DNA from: Candidatus Aenigmatarchaeota archaeon
Lineage (GTDB): Archaea > Aenigmatarchaeota > Aenigmatarchaeia > QMZP01 > JAFGSV01
DNA length: 12,006 nucleotides
NCBI GenBank assembly: GCA_020343635.1
Contig: CP070804.1
Coordinates: forward strand, 203,699 to 215,704
Direction: 5' to 3'
Shown here: positions 1-5,689 of the stretch, piece after piece
How the letters are laid out: every line of letters begins with the position of its first letter
Position numbering within the stretch: the stretch's first letter is position 1
Notes under the pieces: generated by a model
What the model saw: the letters and a program-made list of their open reading frames with translations, nothing else
Databases searched by the model: none
Told to the model about the DNA's origin: nothing
Made by a program: the position numbers and the translations under genes

Positions 1-509
1 AGCTTGCAGATAAGATCAGAAAGCTGGATTTCATAGAGGATGACGACCTGGCCCATTCAAGTGAACACAGCATAGAGGTTCAGCTCCCTTTCCTGCAGCA
101 CAGGTTCAAAAGCTTCAGGTTTGTGCCCGTGTGCATCATGAACATACGCTACACGGACGACTTCCTGTACAAGTGCCAGTCACTCGGGAAAACGATAGCC
201 TCCATTCTACATAAGAAGGAGGTTGGCGTGATAGCCTCCAGTGATTTCTCCCACTACCTCCCGCAGAATGTCGCGGACATGAAGGACGAGGCCGCTCTCG
301 AGAAGATACTCAACCTTGATATCAGGCAATTCTTCAGGAAGCTTGAGGAAGTGGATGCGTCTGTATGCGGTTTCGGGCCAATCGCAGTCGTGATGTCGGG
401 AGCCAAAGAGCTGGGGCTTAAGGCCAAGCTCATACACAAGTCTTCATCGGGTGACACCACTGGGGATCATAATGCGGTCGTCTCATATTATGCGCTAGGC
501 TTCTATTAG
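1..509 (+). CDS. MEMO-family protein (AmmeMemoRadiSam system protein B), 3' part
   Basis: This is the C-terminal part of a MEMO-like protein; the reading frame is open to the window edge, so the start lies outside. 168 complete codons are visible, against roughly 270-290 residues for the family. The family hallmark EHSIEVQLPFLQ is at visible residues 21-32, followed by SSDFSHY and a CGFGPIAVVM segment. The Cys of that segment matches the metal-ligand Cys of human MEMO1. The C-terminus ends in the usual GDHNAVVSYYALGF pattern. MEMO proteins have a fold related to extradiol dioxygenases. In prokaryotes they are often encoded near AMMECR1 and a radical SAM protein, but neither partner is in this window, and the biochemical role is not settled. 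The stop TAG overlaps the stop of the convergent thiI gene by 4 bases. The family call is secure; the function is open. Confidence 0.92.
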   Translation, partial: LADKIRKLDFIEDDDLAHSSEHSIEVQLPFLQHRFKSFRFVPVCIMNIRYTDDFLYKCQSLGKTIASILHKKEVGVIASSDFSHYLPQNVADMKDEAALEKILNLDIRQFFRKLEEVDASVCGFGPIAVVMSGAKELGLKAKLIHKSSSGDTTGDHNAVVSYYALGFY

Positions 510-1645
510 AACTCTTTGATTTCGGCATGATCCAACGCCTTTTTGGCCAGCGATGGGATGTCTATTCCGGCCTCGATCTTCTCTATGTCACCGAGCCTTG
601 CCTTCGTCTCGGGATGCTTGTCAACCAGGAATGAGCAGCAGTCGCTGTAAGGAAGCTTCGAAATGTCGTATGTCCCTATCCTTTCCGCCCTGTTTACAAT
701 GTCCTCCTTGTTGTCTCCGGCTATCGGTGTGAACACAGGGAAGCCCGCCTTGTCGTAGATGCAGTAGATGTTCTCGAGGGTCTGTGATGCAACCTGACCT
801 ACAGAGTCGCCTGTCACGAATCCGAGGGCCTTCTCCTTCTTCGCTATCATGCCCGCTATCTCGAACATGATCCTCCTGTACACTATCATCCTGTACTTTG
901 CCCGAACCTTTGCTATGAGATGCTTCTGCAAGTTCTCGAAAGGCACCATGTACAGCCTTGTCCTAGGCTGGTAAGCCGAAAGTATGCGTACGATCCTCTC
1001 GACCTTGTCCCTGACCACGTCCTTCTGCGCCGTCCAGTTGTGGAAGTGCACGAACACTATTTCACAGCCGCGCTTGAACATCTCGTATGCCGCGACAGGG
1101 CTGTCTATGCCCCCGGATATGAGCGACACAAGCTTCCCGCTCGAGGTCACCGGAAGGCCTCCCATGCCCTTCAACTTCTTCCTGAAAACGAAAGCCTCCT
1201 TTGATGTCAGCTCCACATAGAACGTCCTGTCGGGGGTTTTCAGGTCCACCTTCCACCTGTACTTCTTCCTGAGGTAATCGCCCAGTATCGTGTTGAGTTC
1301 CTGTGAGGTGTGCCTGAATGCCTTGTCGCTTCTCGTCGTGGAGACAGCGAAGGTCTTTACACCCTTGTCAGACAACTCGTCGAGGGCCTTCTTTATGTCT
1401 TTCATATCCCTGTCGACCATCAAGGCGAAGGAGAACGTGGCTATCCCCGGTACCTTCTGGAGCCTCTCCGTTATTTCATCCCAGCTTCCGTCGGTGTCCA
1501 CAATCAGCCTTCCAGGAAGCCGCTTGACTATCGGCCCCAGGCCTTTGAGCGCATGCCTTATGTTTGACACGAGCTTCCTCTCGAAGAATGCCCTATTCTT
1601 CCCCTTAAGCCCGATTTCGGAGTAATGCACCAGTACGTACTTCAT
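506..1645 (-). CDS. thiI: tRNA 4-thiouridine synthetase ThiI (no rhodanese domain)
   Basis: ThiI adenylates U8 of tRNA with ATP and transfers sulfur to make 4-thiouridine; in some organisms it also feeds thiamine synthesis. The product is 379 residues. It has an N-terminal ferredoxin-like region beginning MKYVLVHYSEIGLKGKNR, a THUMP domain at about 60-165, and a PP-loop ATPase domain with SGGIDS at 177-182 and the TGDSVGQVASQTLEN segment at 278-292. An adjacent Cys pair, PYSDCC, is at 336-337. It ends after the PP-loop domain, so the rhodanese domain of E. coli ThiI is absent, as is usual in archaea. No CXXC motif occurs anywhere in the protein. A longer in-frame start at 1663 is possible, but ATG at 1645 fits the conserved N-terminus and lies 24 bases from a TATA-like box. 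The gene sits 31 bases after the nagB-like gene. Confidence 0.95.
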   Translation of the reverse strand: MKYVLVHYSEIGLKGKNRAFFERKLVSNIRHALKGLGPIVKRLPGRLIVDTDGSWDEITERLQKVPGIATFSFALMVDRDMKDIKKALDELSDKGVKTFAVSTTRSDKAFRHTSQELNTILGDYLRKKYRWKVDLKTPDRTFYVELTSKEAFVFRKKLKGMGGLPVTSSGKLVSLISGGIDSPVAAYEMFKRGCEIVFVHFHNWTAQKDVVRDKVERIVRILSAYQPRTRLYMVPFENLQKHLIAKVRAKYRMIVYRRIMFEIAGMIAKKEKALGFVTGDSVGQVASQTLENIYCIYDKAGFPVFTPIAGDNKEDIVNRAERIGTYDISKLPYSDCCSFLVDKHPETKARLGDIEKIEAGIDIPSLAKKALDHAEIKEF

Positions 1646-1663
1646 AAGAAGAAGATGACACAC

Positions 1664-1673
1664 AAATTAAAAA
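1664..1673 (-). promoter_or_regulatory. TATA-like box of thiI
   Basis: On the minus strand this reads TTTTTAATTT. Its centre is about 24 bases upstream of the ATG at 1645, the spacing expected for a leaderless archaeal transcript. It lies directly after the stop codon of the upstream gene, and no Shine-Dalgarno sequence is seen before the ATG. The promoter role is inferred from position and composition only. Confidence 0.5.
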
Positions 1674-1676
1674 GGT

Positions 1677-2636
1677 TCACGACCTCATGTCTTCTAACTC
1701 TATTCCCTTAGCTGCGAGGCGCTTCAGGTTTTTTGTCTCTAAGATTTCCTGCGCGGCCACTTCGTCAAAAACGCATATTGTATCGTTTCCCGTAGGTTTC
1801 TTTATGTACCGCTGGACCACGGATATGGGAACGTCTTCGGTTTCGGGATCAAGAAGTCCTTTTGCGAGTGGCTCTGTCTTTCTATCACCGCTTGCCAGAA
1901 GCAAAATTGTTTTTGAAAGTTCTACGACTCCCCCTGCGCCCATGGATAACGCGTATATTGGTACTTCATCCAGGTTGGGAAAATACCCGTCTTTGTAAGC
2001 GTTCTCTCTCGTATTTTGGTCAAGTCTTACAAGGACCATTCTATAATGAAGGGGTATACCTTTTTCATGCATAGCAATATGGCCATTTTCACCTACACCG
2101 ACAACCCAGCAGTCTATTCTCACTTCTCCGCCTCCTATGAGTTCCAGGTAGTTGGATTTCTGTTCTTCAACCTCTGTCATATAACTGGGTTTTCTGAGAT
2201 CTTTTTTCGCTATTACTGCCTTTCCGTTTCCAGTTCCCTCAAGAATAGCTTCTCCATTTTCCAAACATCCATCAATCTTTTCAGCATCTATCTTACTTCC
2301 AGGGGGCATATAAGTTTTTAAAAATGGGCGTTCCGTTCTTGAAAAAAGCTTTCTATTCATTTCTGCTTCGTAACTGCTATGGTGTTCTGATCTTTCATCT
2401 GCTGTGTTTCCCGGAAGCCCTACGTACTCGTCTAGGCCACATGTTATAACCCTTCTTGGATTAAATTCTCCCTGTCTTTCTGCAATATGATTGTAAAGCC
2501 CTGTAGGCGAGCTTCCCGTTGCAGTTCCTAGTCTGAAATATTCACCAGTTTTTTTATACATGTGTGGGATTAGCATATCTGCAGCTTTTAAGCTCATCGC
2601 GTCATAATCGTCTGTAACAACAACCGTAAGTCCCAT
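1677..2636 (-). CDS. glucosamine-6-phosphate deaminase-like protein (NagB family)
   Basis: This is a member of the NagB / 6-phosphogluconolactonase-like sugar isomerase fold; NagB converts glucosamine 6-phosphate to fructose 6-phosphate and ammonia. The product is 319 residues, against about 266 for E. coli NagB. It has the phosphate-loop LGTATGSSPTGLY at 36-48, the catalytic-base motif GLDEYVGL at 67-74 (Asp69) and GVGENGHIAMHE at 180-191 (His186, Glu191). Arg210 and Lys253 sit where E. coli NagB has Arg172 and Lys208. Extra length comes from about 30 residues around 133-165, between the two motif blocks, and from the C-terminus. ATG 2636 was chosen because the protein then begins at the family N-terminus and a TATA-like box lies about 24 bases upstream; the in-frame extension to 2732 runs back through the preceding gene. 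The gene is clearly AT-richer than its neighbours. The fold is secure; the exact substrate is not. Confidence 0.82.
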   Translation of the reverse strand: MGLTVVVTDDYDAMSLKAADMLIPHMYKKTGEYFRLGTATGSSPTGLYNHIAERQGEFNPRRVITCGLDEYVGLPGNTADERSEHHSSYEAEMNRKLFSRTERPFLKTYMPPGSKIDAEKIDGCLENGEAILEGTGNGKAVIAKKDLRKPSYMTEVEEQKSNYLELIGGGEVRIDCWVVGVGENGHIAMHEKGIPLHYRMVLVRLDQNTRENAYKDGYFPNLDEVPIYALSMGAGGVVELSKTILLLASGDRKTEPLAKGLLDPETEDVPISVVQRYIKKPTGNDTICVFDEVAAQEILETKNLKRLAAKGIELEDMRS

Positions 2637-2654
2637 ACATAAAAATGAAAGTAA

Positions 2655-2668
2655 AAAAATTAATATTT
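2655..2668 (-). promoter_or_regulatory. TATA-like region of the nagB-like gene
   Basis: The minus strand here is a run of A and T containing ATTAATTTTT, centred about 25 bases before the ATG at 2636. It overlaps the stop codon (2660-2662) of the upstream TtuA/Ncs6-like gene, so the promoter is embedded in the end of that gene. This is inferred from position and composition. Confidence 0.45.
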
Positions 2669-3568
2669 TATCCCCAGCTTCTTCAATGTCGAACAGGACT
2701 TGCATACGCTGTTCTTGCTGGGCTCGCCGCATATTTTGCAGTTATTTATGTCGCCCTTGGAGAACTCTTTCTTCAGAGCGGGCATCAACCTTATCATATT
2801 CTGGATGATGCTGGTTTTGGTCCCGGGATAGTCGTTTTCGATACTTTCCAACTTCCTGCTCATGAATGCCCCCTTGCTGTTCCTGCTGCATGCGCAGTCA
2901 CATCCGGTCCCGAAGTGCATGTACTTGGCGTAAAGTGATATCTCTTCAGCGGTGCACATGTAGAGCGGCTTTATGAATTTCACCCCGCTGAAGTCGAGGG
3001 AAGGTCCCAGTCCGCTGGTGATGGGGGTGCCTTCTCCGAGGAGGTTCATCATGAATGCCCTGGCTTCGTCGTCCAGGCTGTTTCCTAAGGCAACCCTGGC
3101 GGCGCCGACCCTCTTTGCATACTTCGCGAGGATATTCATGCGAAGCATGGTACAGAGCTCGGAACACTCTATGTCGAGTTTCTTCTTTTTTATTTCCCTG
3201 CTCAGCTCTTCGCAGAACTTCCCGAACTCCTCTTCAAAAGATAAGAAAACGGATTCTATGCCATGCTTCCTGCAGAACCTTTCCACATGCTCAGCCCGGT
3301 TTTTGCATCCCTTCCCGCCCTCGTCTATGTTGACCGCGAAGAATTGCTGGCGCTGCTGTTTGGCAATATTCTTTACAATATATAGTACGGACAAGGAACC
3401 CGGGCCTCCCGAGACTGCGAAGCACAGCCTGTCCCTCTTTGTGAACAGCCGAAACTTGCGCACGGTCTTGTAAACCTTCTTCTGGAAATTCCTGATGAAG
3501 CAGTTCCTGCAGAGGGGACCCTGCTGCAAGTCTATCACGCTCTTCTTACCGCAGAGTATGCATGTCAT
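2660..3568 (-). CDS. divergent TtuA/Ncs6-like PP-loop protein with two zinc ribbons
   Basis: The 302-residue product has the layout of the TtuA / Ncs6 (CTU1) tRNA 2-thiolation family. An N-terminal ribbon has Cys3, Cys6, Cys20 and Cys23, then comes a PP-loop ATPase domain, then a C-terminal ribbon with Cys277, Cys280, Cys289 and Cys292. LDDEA at 165-169 matches the family GHNLDDEA motif, although it is preceded by GNS instead of GHN. The PP-loop at 53-58 reads SGGPGS, so the usual Asp of SGGxDS is Gly. The cluster-binding Cys pair normally spaced CxxC is Cys135-x3-Cys139. The third Cys may be one of Cys223, Cys225 or Cys227. Family members thiolate U34 or U54 of tRNA using an Fe-S cluster and a ubiquitin-like sulfur carrier. 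These changes make ordinary activity uncertain; it could be a non-catalytic partner, as Ncs2 is to Ncs6 in eukaryotes. ATG 3568 opens directly into the zinc ribbon. Confidence 0.8.
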   Translation of the reverse strand: MTCILCGKKSVIDLQQGPLCRNCFIRNFQKKVYKTVRKFRLFTKRDRLCFAVSGGPGSLSVLYIVKNIAKQQRQQFFAVNIDEGGKGCKNRAEHVERFCRKHGIESVFLSFEEEFGKFCEELSREIKKKKLDIECSELCTMLRMNILAKYAKRVGAARVALGNSLDDEARAFMMNLLGEGTPITSGLGPSLDFSGVKFIKPLYMCTAEEISLYAKYMHFGTGCDCACSRNSKGAFMSRKLESIENDYPGTKTSIIQNMIRLMPALKKEFSKGDINNCKICGEPSKNSVCKSCSTLKKLGIKY

Positions 3569-3590
3569 AGGACTAGTATTCGGTTCACAG

Positions 3591-3600
3591 ATTTAAAATA
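3591..3600 (-). promoter_or_regulatory. TATA-like box of the TtuA/Ncs6-like gene
   Basis: The minus strand reads TATTTTAAAT, centred about 27 bases upstream of the ATG at 3568 and just after the stop of the HypA-like gene (3603-3605). No Shine-Dalgarno sequence precedes the ATG, which fits a leaderless transcript. Inferred from position and composition. Confidence 0.5.
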
Positions 3601-3602
3601 AT

Positions 3603-3926
3603 TCAAAGCTCGAAATGGAATTCGTGCCCTCTCAGAACTTTCACGTCGCTCCTGCATCTTGGACAGCGTACGCCGTTGCGCACTATCTCGGGGTCCCCCT
3701 TCCAGTCGCAGGAAAGGCAGCGGACTCTCGCCTTCACAGTCTTTATCTTGAGCTTTAGGTCCTGCAGGCGGCTTTCGTGTGTGATGTATTCAAAAAGCTT
3801 CATGAACTCCTCGGGCCTGCCTCTGAGTTCGCCAAGCTTCAGGGTGGCCTTCTTGTAGTTGCCCTCCTTAAGCGTATGCAGCAGGGAATCGACAGCCTTC
3901 TCCTCCCTTATGTCTCTGAATTCCAT
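3603..3926 (-). CDS. HypA-like zinc-ribbon protein lacking the nickel-binding N-terminus
   Basis: This 107-residue protein resembles HypA/HybF, the nickel-insertion accessory factor for [NiFe]-hydrogenase and urease. The match is in the middle and C-terminal parts: LKLGELRGRPEEFMKLFEYIT (roughly 29-49, compare the HypA pattern with IGEL and a conserved Phe), then a zinc ribbon with Cys70-x2-Cys73 and Cys88-x2-Cys91, then a GHEFHFEL end like the closing strand of HypA. HypA proteins begin MHE, and His2 binds nickel. This one begins MEFRD, and no His occurs near the start. No hydrogenase or other hyp gene is in the window. It may be a HypA relative with another job, or a more general zinc-ribbon protein with a similar fold. 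The ATG is supported by a TATA-like box 25 bases upstream. Confidence 0.65.
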   Translation of the reverse strand: MEFRDIREEKAVDSLLHTLKEGNYKKATLKLGELRGRPEEFMKLFEYITHESRLQDLKLKIKTVKARVRCLSCDWKGDPEIVRNGVRCPRCRSDVKVLRGHEFHFEL

Positions 3927-4017
3927 GAATCGTATTTGGTCCTCACATTTAAAAAGCTGCAGGCCCCCCGTGCTGTTGCAGGATTAATAAACGTTGGGGA
4001 CAATAATTATTTACTAT
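3927..4017. promoter_or_regulatory. divergent promoter region between the HypA-like gene and scpA
   Basis: This 91-base gap is the longest in the window and the only divergent one. The leftward TATA-like box TTTTTAAAT (minus strand, 3947-3955) is 25 bases from the ATG at 3926. The rightward candidate ATTAATAAA (3983-3991) is about 31 bases from the ATG at 4018, with a second AT-rich stretch at 4001-4017 that is too close to be the box. No inverted repeat that would suggest an operator is obvious. The two boxes are inferred from position and composition. Confidence 0.5.
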
Positions 4018-4746
4018 ATGGAAAACAACGGACACGAAAAGGAGATTCTTGACCTTATACCCGGGGAGAACTCGTGGGAGCAGATACTCTATCAGGTCGT
4101 GGCCATGAACAACCTCGACCCGTGGAACCTCGACCTGAACGTCCTGTCCAAGGGATTCGCAGACCATATAATGTCCCTTGAGGAGCTGGACTTCAGGATA
4201 CCTGCCAAATGGATAATAATAGCCGCTGTTCTGCTGAGGATGAAGTCCGATTACATCAAGATAATGAAGATGGACAGGGAGCCGGAAGAAGGCGAGTTCA
4301 TAGATTTTGACGAACTGGAGGAAACCGAGATAGAGGATCTGGGCACCGGTATTCTTGAGGAAGACATAGACCCCATAGAGGTCACGGCCAGGAGAAAGCC
4401 CATAAGGGCCATAACGATAACGGAGCTTGTCAGCTCACTGAAGAGGGTGCTGTCCAGCGAAAGGAGGAGAGTGCTGAAGGTCAGGAAGGCCAGGGGGAAG
4501 ATAAAGATAAAGACCGATGATATAGCTGTGAGGATAGAGAACCTCTACAACAGGATAAGCAGCATGCTCACAAAGATGAACGAGAAGAAGCTGCCATTCT
4601 CCAGTGTTGTGGACAGATGGGAGAAGGAAAAGGTCATAGATACGTTCGTACCTCTCATACATCTTGACAACGACAGGAAGATAGAATGCAGGCAGAAGGA
4701 TATGTTCGACGAGATATTCATTAAGAAAAGGGAAGATATATCCTGA
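4018..4746 (+). CDS. scpA: segregation and condensation protein A (ScpA)
   Basis: ScpA is the kleisin subunit that bridges the SMC heads and binds ScpB in the prokaryotic condensin complex, acting on the chromosome. The 243-residue product has the conserved N-terminal kleisin segment (SWEQILYQVV, then LDPWNLDLNVLSKGF), a RIPAKWIIIAAVLLRMKSDYI helix typical of the family, an acidic linker, a basic middle (RKVRKARGKIKIK at the nucleotide level near 4480-4515) and a C-terminal winged helix ending DMFDEIFIKK. Archaeal ScpA proteins are usually of about this length. ATG 4018 was preferred over an in-frame TTG at 3994, which would add eight hydrophobic residues translated from the promoter region. 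No smc gene is in the window. The stop is followed after 14 bases by a small membrane-protein gene, then scpB. Confidence 0.9.
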   Translation: MENNGHEKEILDLIPGENSWEQILYQVVAMNNLDPWNLDLNVLSKGFADHIMSLEELDFRIPAKWIIIAAVLLRMKSDYIKIMKMDREPEEGEFIDFDELEETEIEDLGTGILEEDIDPIEVTARRKPIRAITITELVSSLKRVLSSERRRVLKVRKARGKIKIKTDDIAVRIENLYNRISSMLTKMNEKKLPFSSVVDRWEKEKVIDTFVPLIHLDNDRKIECRQKDMFDEIFIKKREDIS

Positions 4747-4753
4747 AGGAGAT
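4746..4753 (+). promoter_or_regulatory. Shine-Dalgarno sequence for the membrane-protein gene
   Basis: AAGGAGAT begins in the last base of the scpA stop codon and ends 7 bases before the ATG at 4761. It is the clearest Shine-Dalgarno sequence in the window. Its presence here, and its absence from genes with their own TATA box, supports cotranscription with scpA. Confidence 0.7.
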
Positions 4754-4760
4754 AGCCCCC

Positions 4761-5138
4761 ATGAAATATTACGGGCTCTTGTTGCTGGTGCTCGCATGCC
4801 TGGTGGCCTCTGTACTGGTCCAGGGGAATAACCTGTTTGCAAGCGAGTTCTTCACGGTAGGCTATGTCGCCATGGCAACCGTGATAGTTCTGGGAGCAAA
4901 GCACGAGGAGAGCATGGAAGTCGATGCTGCGCTGGGGATGATTCTTATATTTTCGATAGGCTTCATGTCCACTGAAGTTTTAATAGATATGCTGACCAAT
5001 AAATTCATGGAAAGACTCGTGTTCAAAGTGGGAATAGTCTTTTCGCTTGACTACGCTGCACTGGGTTTTCTGAGGTCGGCGGTTACTCTGAGAGGAAATA
5101 GACAAGTGATTGGAGATGGGAGATACACAATATCATAA
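4761..5138 (+). CDS. small four-helix membrane protein between scpA and scpB
   Basis: This 125-residue protein is not one I recognise. It has four likely membrane segments: about 4-20 (LLLLVLACLVASVLV), 30-46, 56-78 and 86-104, joined by short loops. The first two ends are nearly uncharged; the loop after segment two is KHEESMEVD, and Arg/Lys are at the C-terminal end (105-116). An Asp lies inside the last hydrophobic segment (Asp97). It starts 14 bases after scpA behind a strong Shine-Dalgarno sequence, and its last codons overlap the start of scpB in another frame, so it is almost certainly made from the scpAB message. A role at the membrane connected with chromosome segregation is possible, but it rests on context only. 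Confidence 0.75.
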   Translation: MKYYGLLLLVLACLVASVLVQGNNLFASEFFTVGYVAMATVIVLGAKHEESMEVDAALGMILIFSIGFMSTEVLIDMLTNKFMERLVFKVGIVFSLDYAALGFLRSAVTLRGNRQVIGDGRYTIS

Positions 5139-5679
5139 CCAAAAGGGGCTTCTTGAGGCAGCACTGTTCATGTCTTCCGAACCCATGAGCCTCGATGAGC
5201 TGTCAAAGGTGACGGGCGTCAACTCGCTGGGCTATCTTAGGGGCATGCTTCTTGAGCTTAAGGACGATTACGCTGAAAGGGGCATCCGGCTTCTCGAGAG
5301 TGCCCAGGGCTGGTCCTTTCAGGTCCACAGGGACCACCTGGACAAGGTCGCCAATCTTACCCCCCATGCGGATATACCCGAAGGCCAGAAGAGGACCCTG
5401 GCGCTCATCGCCTACAAGGAACCCGTCACGCAGTCCGAAGTGATAAAGATACAGGGGAACAAGACATATGCCTACATAAGGAGCCTCATAACCAGAGGAC
5501 TGGTAAGGGGGGAGAAGCACGGAAGGACGAAGATGCTGAGCCTTACCCAGGAGTTCGAAAGGTACTTCGGGGAGGAGAAGGAAAGGGTAAGGGAGCAGCT
5601 CATAGAAAAACTGATCAAAAAGGGAGATGCGCCGCCCCAGGAAGATGTTCCTGAAAACCTTAATATGAACCAGGAATGA
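5116..5679 (+). CDS. scpB: segregation and condensation protein B (ScpB)
   Basis: ScpB forms a dimer of winged-helix proteins that binds ScpA in the SMC condensin complex. The first winged helix contains LLEAALFMSSEPMSLDELSKV, the usual N-terminal signature. The second contains TLALIAYKEPVTQSEV, then IRSLITRGLV, and a strand leading to FERYFG, all typical of ScpB. The last 30 or so residues are charged and then acidic/Asn-rich. The start is uncertain: ATG 5116 (187 codons plus stop) has a weak GTGAT at 5106-5110 matching the 3' end of 16S rRNA, while an in-frame TTG at 5110 would add two residues. Either start lies inside the end of the upstream membrane-protein gene, giving a 23-29 base overlap and likely translational coupling. 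Confidence 0.9.
   Translation: MGDTQYHNQKGLLEAALFMSSEPMSLDELSKVTGVNSLGYLRGMLLELKDDYAERGIRLLESAQGWSFQVHRDHLDKVANLTPHADIPEGQKRTLALIAYKEPVTQSEVIKIQGNKTYAYIRSLITRGLVRGEKHGRTKMLSLTQEFERYFGEEKERVREQLIEKLIKKGDAPPQEDVPENLNMNQE
5659..5666 (+). promoter_or_regulatory. possible TATA-like box of the surface-protein gene
   Basis: CTTAATAT is centred about 27 bases before the ATG at 5690, within the last codons of scpB. A second AT-rich stretch, TTATAAATAA at 5681-5690, runs into the start codon and is too close to serve as its box. It is weaker than the other candidates; transcription could also continue from scpB. Confidence 0.3.
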
Positions 5680-5689
5680 ATTATAAATA

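Noticed and set aside
1646..1663. Six-residue upstream extension of ThiI
   Set aside because: The conserved ThiI N-terminus starts at ATG 1645, and the TATA-like box would be too close to 1663.
2079..2081. Apparent loss of the catalytic Asp of E. coli NagB (GNDGH to GENGH)
   Set aside because: Asn at this place is common in other NagB-family proteins, so it is not evidence of inactivity.
2637..2732. N-terminal extension of the NagB-like protein
   Set aside because: It would be translated from the promoter and the end of the previous gene, and does not match the family N-terminus; ATG 2636 fits better.
2973..3473. 166-codon open frame on the plus strand
   Set aside because: It lies wholly antisense to the TtuA/Ncs6-like gene; its product is Ser/Phe-rich, with no motif and no promoter or Shine-Dalgarno sequence.
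4435..4842. 135-codon open frame on the minus strand
   Set aside because: It is antisense to the end of scpA and the start of the membrane-protein gene, both well supported, and carries no recognisable motif.
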